Source: Elusimicrobia bacterium GWB2_63_16 (GTDB taxonomy: Bacteria > Elusimicrobiota > Elusimicrobia > Elusimicrobiales > UBA9959). Taken from it: DNA of 46,788 nt. Both the position numbers and the translations under genes were made by a program. This document shows, one piece after another, positions 41,270-46,788 of this stretch. Within the stretch, counting starts at the first letter, position 1. Every line of letters begins with the position of its first letter. Location of the stretch: contig MGTZ01000023.1 of the NCBI GenBank assembly GCA_001799715.1, forward strand, positions 10,610-57,397, written 5' to 3'. The notes below the pieces were generated by a model. The model ran no database searches. It was not told where the DNA came from and saw nothing but the letters and a program-made list of their open reading frames with translations.

Positions 41270-41273
41270 CTTT

Positions 41274-41365
41274 GGGGACGCTGCTTCCTATCTTCCTATT
41301 TTTAGATGTATTTGGCTGCTCAGGGCCGGTTCTGGGTGGTTAGGAAGATAGGAAGCAGCGTCCCC
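41274..41365. repeat. REP-like element: 25-bp perfect inverted repeat
   Basis: The left arm (41274-41298) begins GGGGACGCTGCTTCCTATC and the right arm (41341-41365) is its exact reverse complement over all 25 bases; 42 bases lie between. Arms starting GGGGACG with a palindromic layout are typical of REP elements mobilised by RAYT/IS200-like transposases in many bacteria. No transposase is present, so it would be a non-autonomous copy. Confidence 0.7.
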
Positions 41366-41373
41366 TTATGGGT

Positions 41374-41403
41374 CTAAAGGCCTATATTGGTCTGGGCCTT
41401 TAG
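41374..41403. repeat. Stem-loop upstream of the protease promoter
   Basis: CTAAAGGCC (41374-41382) and GGCCTTTAG (41395-41403) form a perfect 9-bp inverted repeat, ending three bases before the -35 of the protease promoter. It could be a regulatory site or part of the REP-like element next to it. Confidence 0.45.
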
Positions 41404-41406
41404 GGA

Positions 41407-41435
41407 TTGACATTCGTCAACTCTTGTTTCATAAT
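41407..41435 (+). promoter_or_regulatory. Sigma-70 promoter of the serine protease pair
   Basis: TTGACA, a 17-bp spacer and CATAAT. The -35 is part of a palindrome, TTGAC-ATTC-GTCAA (41407-41420), like the one at 5549. AGGTGA lies five bases before the ATG at 41453. Confidence 0.75.
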
Positions 41436-41452
41436 ATATACAGGTGAACATT

Positions 41453-42640
41453 ATGAAACGCGCGCTGAATATGCTGATGACGCTGACGCTGGCCCTGGGG
41501 GCCGGCTCCTTGGCGCGCGCCGGCAGCGACGACCCTTCCGTCACCCCCGCCGCCTACCATGGCGACAATGATCTGCGCGAGGCCTACGAAGCCAGCCAGC
41601 GCATGCGCATGCTGTCCGAGTCCACCGTGGCGCTGTTCTCCCCCAGGAACCTGTTCCTGGACGAGGCCACCGGCAACTACAATCTGAAGAAGCTCAATGT
41701 GAAGCAGAAGTTCAACCTGCGCGACGGCGAGACATTTAACGACCAGCCCTCCGGCGCCTTCTGCTCCGGGGTCCTGGTGGGCGAAGACCTGGTGCTGACG
41801 GCCGGCCACTGCCTGGCGCCGCATCCCAAGGGCGGCCCGTGCGGCAGCGTGCTCTTCGCTTTCGGCTTCGCCTACAGCCGCGCCGGCGCCGCGCCGGTCT
41901 CCATACCGGCCGAGGACGTCTACGGCTGCTCCGAGGTGGTGCAGCAGCACGTGCGCGAGCAGGACAAAGAAGGCTTCGGCGAGCACTTCACCTGCCGCAA
42001 CGGCAGCTGCCAGACTTTCGCGGTGAACGGCAAGGGCGCCGACTACGCCCTGGTCCGCCTGAACAGGCCCGTCAAGAACCGTGTGCCCCTGGCCATAAGC
42101 CGCGTCGCCGTCAAGTCCGGGGCCAGGGTGGGCGCCATAGGCTATCCCAGCGGCATGCCCGTAAAGGTGCAGGAGGAAGGCGCCAGCGTCAGGAGCGTCA
42201 CCGCCAACGGCTACTTCGTCACCGACCTGGACACCTTCGGCGGTAATTCCGGCAGCCCCGTTTTCAACCTGGACACCTACAAAGTCGAGGGCATACTGGT
42301 GCGCGGCGACCCCGATTACGCCTACGCTTCCAATACCTCCAGCGGCGCCGTGGTGAACGACCCCCGCCGCCCCTACCAGTACGCGCCCGGCCGCGCCAAC
42401 TACTACGCCCAGGACGGCGGCGACGGCGAAGAAGTGACCCTGATAAACGAGGTACAGGCCCTGATCCCCGTCACCCGCTTCGAAGCCGCGCTGGACCAGG
42501 CCGCCCGCCAGGTCTCCCGGCCCGCGAGCGCCGCCCCCAAGGCCGTGCCCGCCATCTACTCTCCCGGCCAGGGCGTCGGCGTGCAGCCCGCCGTCTACTA
42601 CGCGCCCGAGCCCTCCGCGCCCCAGCCGGTGCGCATCTGA
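41453..42640 (+). CDS. Secreted trypsin-like serine protease (S1 family)
   Basis: A 395-aa exported protease. A signal peptide (MLMTLTLALGAGSLARAG) precedes a chymotrypsin-fold domain with the catalytic triad: His in VLTAGHC, Asp in KGADYALVRL, and Ser in FGGNSGSPV. Several cysteines (FCSGVLVG, GPCGSV, YGCSE, FTCRNGSCQ) can form disulfides. A C-terminal extension of about 100 residues is Pro/Ala-rich and may be a spacer or cell-surface linker. Start chosen at ATG 41453 rather than GTG 41444, because AGGTGA lies five bases upstream of it. A second protease of the same family follows after seven bases. Confidence 0.9.
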   Translation: MKRALNMLMTLTLALGAGSLARAGSDDPSVTPAAYHGDNDLREAYEASQRMRMLSESTVALFSPRNLFLDEATGNYNLKKLNVKQKFNLRDGETFNDQPSGAFCSGVLVGEDLVLTAGHCLAPHPKGGPCGSVLFAFGFAYSRAGAAPVSIPAEDVYGCSEVVQQHVREQDKEGFGEHFTCRNGSCQTFAVNGKGADYALVRLNRPVKNRVPLAISRVAVKSGARVGAIGYPSGMPVKVQEEGASVRSVTANGYFVTDLDTFGGNSGSPVFNLDTYKVEGILVRGDPDYAYASNTSSGAVVNDPRRPYQYAPGRANYYAQDGGDGEEVTLINEVQALIPVTRFEAALDQAARQVSRPASAAPKAVPAIYSPGQGVGVQPAVYYAPEPSAPQPVRI

Positions 42641-42647
42641 GGCGGTT

Positions 42648-43673
42648 ATGAAAACTATACTTATTCTGGCTTTCGCGCTCGCCCTGCCCTTTCAAGCTGC
42701 GGCTCAGAATAAAACCATATACGGCGGAGACAGCCGCCTGGACTTCTACGAGGTCACCGACCGCGCGGAGCGCGCGGCCATGATGTCGGCCGTGTCGCTG
42801 TTCCGCGACACCGCGCTGGCCGACGCCGGCGAGGTCTTCGCCGTGAACGGCGCTATTTTCGGGCACGAGCGCCGCGCCATCTGCCCCGGCCAGAGGTTCT
42901 TCGAGCAGCGCAGCGCGGCCTTCTGCTCCGGCACGCTGATAGCGCCCGACCTGGTGCTTACCGCCGGCCACTGCATGGGCGACAAGAACAAGCCGCCCAG
43001 CCGCTGCGAGCGGGCGCGTTTCGTGTTCGGCTACGCCGTCTCCGCCGAGGGCTCGGCCACCGACACCATAGCCAAAGCGAACGTTTACTCCTGCTCCAAG
43101 GTAGAGATCTACGCCAACGGCGCCGCCGGCGACTATTCCGTGGTCCGGCTGGACAGGCCGGTGCAGGGGCCCCCGGCAGCCAGGCTGCACGCCGGCGCTT
43201 TCCCCGAGGCCGGCAGCGCCATCTTCACCGTGGGCGGGCCTTACGGTCTGCCGCTCAAGGTGGTCAACGACGCCTCGGTGCGCTTCGTGAACGAGGCCGG
43301 AACCTTCTTCGGCACCAATCTCGACACTTCGGGCGGCAATTCCGGCGGCGGTATTTTCAGCGCGCGCGACGGCGCGCTGATCGGGGTGCATACGGCCAGC
43401 TGGGACCCGGACCTGGTTGAGATACCGCTGCCTCCCAACCACGGCCTGCCGGCCGAAGACGCCCGCGTTAAGGCCGGGAAATGCAAAACTATCACCGCCC
43501 TGGAGCAGGACGGCGGCAGCGGCAAGAAGGGTTATGTGCTTTCCAAGATCCCCGGCCTGGCGGCCCTGCTGCGCGGGGATGCCCGCGGCGATGCCGAAGC
43601 TGCGGTGAACGTACCCGTAGCCGATATTCCAACCGGCCGTGCGGACCTGGCCCGGTTCGGCGCCATCCCGTAA
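42648..43673 (+). CDS. Second secreted trypsin-like serine protease (S1 family)
   Basis: A 341-aa exported protease related to the product of the preceding gene. It has a signal peptide (ILILAFALALPFQAAAQ), and the triad is His in VLTAGHC, Asp in AGDYSVVRLD, and Ser in SGGNSGGG. The residue that follows the GNSG motif is Gly rather than the Pro of its neighbour. It shares the segment AFCSG(V/T)L and a similar cysteine layout. A seven-base gap makes the pair an operon. The pair most likely arose by tandem duplication. A strong terminator follows. Confidence 0.9.
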   Translation: MKTILILAFALALPFQAAAQNKTIYGGDSRLDFYEVTDRAERAAMMSAVSLFRDTALADAGEVFAVNGAIFGHERRAICPGQRFFEQRSAAFCSGTLIAPDLVLTAGHCMGDKNKPPSRCERARFVFGYAVSAEGSATDTIAKANVYSCSKVEIYANGAAGDYSVVRLDRPVQGPPAARLHAGAFPEAGSAIFTVGGPYGLPLKVVNDASVRFVNEAGTFFGTNLDTSGGNSGGGIFSARDGALIGVHTASWDPDLVEIPLPPNHGLPAEDARVKAGKCKTITALEQDGGSGKKGYVLSKIPGLAALLRGDARGDAEAAVNVPVADIPTGRADLARFGAIP

Positions 43674-43686
43674 ACCGCGGGAGGAT

Positions 43687-43731
43687 AAAAGAGCGAGGCC
43701 CGGTTTTCAGCCGGGCCTCGCTCTTTTTTTT
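43687..43731. terminator. Bidirectional terminator after the protease pair
   Basis: A perfect stem of at least 14 bp (AGAGCGAGGCCCGG/CCGGGCCTCGCTCT) with a TTTTCAG loop, four A before it and eight T after it. It separates the plus-strand protease operon from the converging minus-strand gene. Confidence 0.94.
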
Positions 43732-43740
43732 GCGGCGCGC

Positions 43741-45462
43741 TTAGTCCTTGCGGCGGTCCACTATGTAGTGGCTCTTGTCGGAGGCCTTGGCGGCCTTCTT
43801 GAGCTCGGTGCCGATGTTGCTGACATGGGCGAAGGACTGCAGCGGGCGTACCGTGTTGTGCACGATGCCGATGGCGATGGACAGGAAGGGGAACTTCCTG
43901 ATATTGCCCTGCCGGTCGGTGGCCACGATGTGGCCGCGCTCGCGGTCGGCCTTGCTGTAGAAGGAGGGGGCGATCTCGTCGAAAGCGTGCACGATGCGCT
44001 TGGCCAGTTCCTCCGAGCGCTCGTACGTGGTGACCACGATGAAGTCGTCGCCGCCGATGTGGCCGATGAAATCCTCGGAGTTCTCGTTCTGGATGGTCAG
44101 CTTGACCAGCAAATTGGCGGTGGCCTTCAGGATGCGGTCGCCGGCCTCGAAGCCGTAGATGTCGTTGTAGGCCTTGAAATTGTTCAGGTCCAGGTACAGC
44201 ACGGCGAAAGGCCCGCCCTTCTGGATCTCGCGTTCCACCCGGGCCTGGATGGACGGGTTGCCCGGCAGGCGGGACAGCGGGTTGGTGTCGAGCACCTGCT
44301 TGTTGCGCTTGAGGATCATGCGGATGCGCGCCACCAGCTCGTCGGCGTCCACCGGCTTGATCAGGTAATCGTCTATGCCCATGCTCAGGCCCTTGAGCTT
44401 GGCGTGCTTCTCGCCGAAGGCCGTCACTATCATGATGGGGATATGGGCGAACAGGGGGTTGTTCTTTAGGTCCTGGGCCACTTCCAGGCCGTTCTTGCGC
44501 GGCATGTTGTAGTCCAGCACGATGATGTCGGGGTGGGTCTCGAAGACGGCCTTCATGGCCTCCACGCCGTCGGTGGCGGTGATCACGTCGAAGCCGGAGT
44601 ATTCCACCATCTCCTTCATCAGGTACAGCAGCTCGGTCTGGTCGTCGGCCATCAGCACGCGCGGTTTGGAGGGCGCCAGCGGCGCCGGGGAGCCCTCGGG
44701 CGCCGGCGCGGGCCCCTGCGAGGTCTGCTCCTCGATGAGCTTGATCAGCAGGTCGGCGGGGATATCCCGCGAGACGATCTCGGGCAGGCCGGTGAGGATG
44801 CCGCGCTCCTGGTAATTGTCCAGGCGCAGCGCGCTGAGCACGATGATCGGGATCTTGGCGGTGTCGGCCGACTCCTGCATCTCGTCCATGATGGCGAAGC
44901 CGTCCTTGCCCGGCATCATGATGTCGAGCAGCAGCGCGTCCGGCTCCTCGGAGCGCAGCACGTCGAGCACGGCCACGGGGTTGTTGACCACCACGGAGCG
45001 GTAATTGTTGGCTTCCAGGAACATCTGCACGAGGTCGGAAAATTCGGTGTCGTCGTCGGCGACCACCACGGTCTGCTGGCGGCCCTCCGCCGGGGGGGCG
45101 GCCTTGAGCAGCGCGGCCTTGAGGGCCTCGAAATCCACGGGCTTGGTCAGGTAGCCGCAGACGCGGGGCGACGGGCCGGTGACGATCTCGGTCTTACGGG
45201 TCTGCGAGAAGACTATGATCTTCTGCGCCTCGGTAAAGGGGTTCTTCTTCAGTTCGTTAATGAACTCCAGCGGGTTGAAGGCCTGGATGAGGATGTTGAG
45301 TATGACGAGGTCCGGCTTCCAGTTCTGCACGGCCGTGAGGGCCTGCTGGTAGTTGGCCACGGTCTGGGCCTTGTAGCCGCGGCCCTCCAGGAAAGTGGTC
45401 AGCGCGGCCGCCGCGGGGGCGTCGGTGTCAACGAGGAGGATCTTCTTGGCTGCGGCGTCCAT
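43741..45462 (-). CDS. Triple-receiver GGDEF-type protein
   Basis: A 573-aa cytoplasmic signalling protein. Receiver 1 (about 1-125) has LVDTD but Asn (LVILNILI) where the phospho-acceptor Asp should be, so it is a pseudo-receiver. Receiver 2 (about 131-250) has LLLDIMMPG, but the conserved Lys is not evident. Receiver 3 (about 268-385) is complete (ADDQ, LDYNMP, IKPVD). The C-terminal domain is of diguanylate cyclase type with GGDDF in place of GGDEF and no RxxD inhibitory site (NSEDF occupies that place). c-di-GMP synthesis is possible but not certain. On the minus strand TGTTAAAAT ends six bases before the ATG. Confidence 0.88.
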   Translation of the reverse strand: MDAAAKKILLVDTDAPAAAALTTFLEGRGYKAQTVANYQQALTAVQNWKPDLVILNILIQAFNPLEFINELKKNPFTEAQKIIVFSQTRKTEIVTGPSPRVCGYLTKPVDFEALKAALLKAAPPAEGRQQTVVVADDDTEFSDLVQMFLEANNYRSVVVNNPVAVLDVLRSEEPDALLLDIMMPGKDGFAIMDEMQESADTAKIPIIVLSALRLDNYQERGILTGLPEIVSRDIPADLLIKLIEEQTSQGPAPAPEGSPAPLAPSKPRVLMADDQTELLYLMKEMVEYSGFDVITATDGVEAMKAVFETHPDIIVLDYNMPRKNGLEVAQDLKNNPLFAHIPIMIVTAFGEKHAKLKGLSMGIDDYLIKPVDADELVARIRMILKRNKQVLDTNPLSRLPGNPSIQARVEREIQKGGPFAVLYLDLNNFKAYNDIYGFEAGDRILKATANLLVKLTIQNENSEDFIGHIGGDDFIVVTTYERSEELAKRIVHAFDEIAPSFYSKADRERGHIVATDRQGNIRKFPFLSIAIGIVHNTVRPLQSFAHVSNIGTELKKAAKASDKSHYIVDRRKD

Positions 45463-45468
45463 GCTGTG

Positions 45469-45477
45469 ATTTTAACA
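45469..45477 (-). promoter_or_regulatory. Extended -10 promoter giving a leaderless mRNA
   Basis: On the minus strand TGTTAAAAT is followed by CACAGC and the ATG of the triple-receiver gene, the same six-base gap seen in four other genes. Confidence 0.55.
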
Positions 45478-45511
45478 TTTATAAAAAGGGTTTGCGCGCC
45501 CCCATTATTTG

Positions 45512-45517
45512 TAGAAT
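45512..45517 (+). promoter_or_regulatory. -10 element of the atp operon, leaderless
   Basis: TAGAAT ends six bases before the GTG at 45524. Together with the divergent element above it shares a 61-bp intergenic region. Confidence 0.5.
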
Positions 45518-45523
45518 TCAGGG

Positions 45524-45742
45524 GTGGCTGACAAAGAAAATCCGTGGGGTTACGCCCAGATAGGGCTGGAGCTGGCCGGCGCCGTGCTGCTGGGCTTTTT
45601 CGGCGGCTACTGGCTGGACCGGAGGCTCGACACCCTGCCCTGGCTGACGCTGCTCGGGGCGGTGGCGGGCCTGGCCGGGGGTTTCTTCCTGGTCGCCAGG
45701 GAGCTGTTCAAGATCGAGCCGCCAGGCGGGGGGAAGAAGTGA
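45524..45742 (+). CDS. AtpZ-like F0F1-ATPase accessory protein
   Basis: A 72-aa membrane protein of the AtpZ/ATPase_gene1 type, found at the start of ATP synthase operons and linked to Mg2+ import or F0 assembly. It has two hydrophobic helices (GLELAGAVLLGFFGGYWLD and WLTLLGAVAGLAGGFFLV) joined by a short polar turn containing DRRLD. The GTG start is inferred from the family length and the -10 element six bases before it; no ribosome-binding site is present. The stop overlaps the GTG of the next gene. Confidence 0.8.
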   Translation: MADKENPWGYAQIGLELAGAVLLGFFGGYWLDRRLDTLPWLTLLGAVAGLAGGFFLVARELFKIEPPGGGKK

Positions 45743-46020
45743 CCGGCTGGCAGGCGGCCCTGGGCGGCTCGCTGCTGGGGGCCGCGGCGGGCTGGCTGTC
45801 GCGGCTGGCGCTTAAACGCGTTATACGCTCCTCCGACAGCGTCTTCTATTCGGTTTTCGTGGGCGGGGTGTTCGCCAGGCTGGGGCTGCTGGCGGCGGCG
45901 GTTTGTCTTTTGCGCCGGGAAAATTATACAATTATTGTCTTATTTATCGCGCCCATGATACTGGCGCAGATGATTTTTGAGGCGTTCCCGATAAAGCATG
46001 GACCTAAAAGCGATACTTGA
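45739..46020 (+). CDS. AtpI-like ATP synthase accessory protein
   Basis: A 93-aa membrane protein in the position of atpI, between the atpZ-like gene and atpB. It has three to four hydrophobic segments (for example LGGSLLGAAAGWLSRLAL and IIVLFIAPMILAQMIFEAF). GTG at 45739 overlaps the stop of the upstream gene (GTGA), with GGGGGAAG just before it. Its C-terminus overlaps atpB by 23 bases. AtpI-like proteins help assemble the c-ring; assignment is by position and layout because sequence conservation in this family is low. Confidence 0.7.
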   Translation: MTGWQAALGGSLLGAAAGWLSRLALKRVIRSSDSVFYSVFVGGVFARLGLLAAAVCLLRRENYTIIVLFIAPMILAQMIFEAFPIKHGPKSDT

Positions 46021-46759
46021 ACACCACGTCACGGACCAGATCTGGGCCCGCATAGCGCTCGGCCCGCTGGACCTGCCGCTCTCCAAACACCTGCTGATGA
46101 TGGGCATAGCCTCCCTCATCCTGCTGGGGGTCTTTCCCCTTATCATACGCAGCCGCTCCGCGGCGCTCGCGCCGTTCCGCGGCATGATAGAGGCCACGGT
46201 GCTGTTCCTGCGCGACGAGGTGGTGGTGCCGAACATGGGCCACAAGGGCGCGGCCTATACCGGCTATTTCGCCACGCTGTTCTTCTTCATCCTGCTGATG
46301 AACCTCATCGGCCTGGTGCCCTACGGCGCCACCGCCACCGGCAACCTCGCCGTCACTGGCGGCCTGGCCCTGACCACCTTCGCCCTGATCAATTTCACCG
46401 GCATACGGGAGCAGGGCCTGATAGGCTACTTCGCCCACCTGGTGCCCAAAGGTGTGCCTGCCTGGCTGTACCCGCTGATGTTCCCGATAGAGGTGATGGG
46501 CCTGTTCATCAAGACCTTTGCGCTCTGCATCCGTCTCTTCGCCAACATGATAGCCGGCCACATCGTGATCCTCGTTTTCATCTGTTTCATCTTTATCTTC
46601 GGCGCCTTCAACGCGGCTTTCGGTTTCCTCGTGGCGCCGATCTCCATCGGGCTGGTGCTGTTCACGCTGCTGCTGGAACTGTTGGTGGCTTTCCTGCAGG
46701 CCTATATTTTCGTCACGCTGACGGCCATCTTCACCGGCGCGGCGATGCACCCGCATTGA
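45998..46759 (+). CDS. atpB: ATP synthase F0 subunit a
   Basis: Membrane subunit that forms the two proton (or sodium) half-channels against the c-ring. The 253-aa protein has about five to six spans, with the essential arginine in the fourth (FALCIRLFANMIAGH) and the C-terminal helix LLELLVAFLQAYIFVTLTAIF. Both are diagnostic of subunit a. Length is normal for bacteria. The first part contains NLIGLVPYGATATGN. It overlaps the atpI-like gene and is the last gene visible; atpE and the rest should follow beyond the window. Confidence 0.96.
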   Translation: MDLKAILEHHVTDQIWARIALGPLDLPLSKHLLMMGIASLILLGVFPLIIRSRSAALAPFRGMIEATVLFLRDEVVVPNMGHKGAAYTGYFATLFFFILLMNLIGLVPYGATATGNLAVTGGLALTTFALINFTGIREQGLIGYFAHLVPKGVPAWLYPLMFPIEVMGLFIKTFALCIRLFANMIAGHIVILVFICFIFIFGAFNAAFGFLVAPISIGLVLFTLLLELLVAFLQAYIFVTLTAIFTGAAMHPH

Positions 46760-46788
46760 GCGGGAAGTTTTCTGGTTTCAAACTTAAC

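Overview
The window is a 46.8 kb, GC-rich bacterial chromosome segment, dense in genes on both strands, with short intergenic gaps and strong GC-rich intrinsic terminators. The gene mix is a diderm-type anaerobe or facultative anaerobe: gyrA, full-length NifU plus NifS, ATP-type PEP carboxykinase, EttA, TldD/TldE, F-type ATP synthase genes, many secreted hydrolases and hybrid histidine kinases. Secreted clostripain-like and trypsin-like proteases, YwqK-type repeat proteins and a stand-alone SWIB protein would fit a member of the Elusimicrobiota or a neighbouring uncultured phylum. This placement is an inference from gene content; no rRNA is present.

Layout. 1-10.4 kb: 3' part of gyrA, a sigma-54-type promoter in front of a secreted C11 protease, a MarC-type membrane protein, a secreted lambda-R-like (GH104) lysozyme, a promoter/terminator-bounded tract almost devoid of A (candidate ncRNA), tldD-tldE and two membrane proteins. 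10.4-22.6 kb: a formyltransferase-deacetylase fusion, a P-loop kinase, a class A acid phosphatase, pyroglutamyl peptidase, a PfkB kinase-adenosine deaminase-MFS cluster, ettA, an ACT protein and nifU-nifS. 22.6-31.2 kb is an accessory region. It holds a second sigma-54-type promoter with twin palindromic upstream sites, a candidate structured RNA with a perfect terminator, and a tightly coupled five-gene series (66-aa peptide, radical SAM enzyme, GNAT-like protein, lipoprotein oligopeptide-binding protein, histidine kinase with a C-terminal receiver). After these come a third sigma-54-type promoter split from its upstream sites by a 172-bp inverted-repeat element, a broken and an intact copy of a Cys-rich secreted protein, a thioredoxin-like lipoprotein and a decayed gene fragment. 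31.2-46.8 kb: tRNA-Ile2/Met(CAU), a YwqK-like secreted protein, an Rrf2 regulator with its own palindromic operator plus a ferredoxin protein, tRNA-Cys, aspartate-type aminotransferase, pckA, a second hybrid kinase, SWIB, a REP-like inverted repeat, two tandem secreted serine proteases, a triple-receiver GGDDF protein, and the start of the atp operon (atpZ-like, atpI-like, atpB).

Two regulatory themes recur. Several genes have a -10 hexamer ending exactly six bases before the start codon, implying leaderless mRNAs, and many promoters are of the extended -10 type TGnTAnnnT. Three promoters have GG-N10-GC spacing with TTTCAnnTGAAA palindromes upstream, implying a sigma-54 regulon of secreted proteins. 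The strongest candidate for an undescribed system is the peptide-radical SAM-GNAT-binding protein-kinase series at 23.5-28.4 kb with its flanking Cys-rich secreted proteins. Its function is not established from sequence alone.
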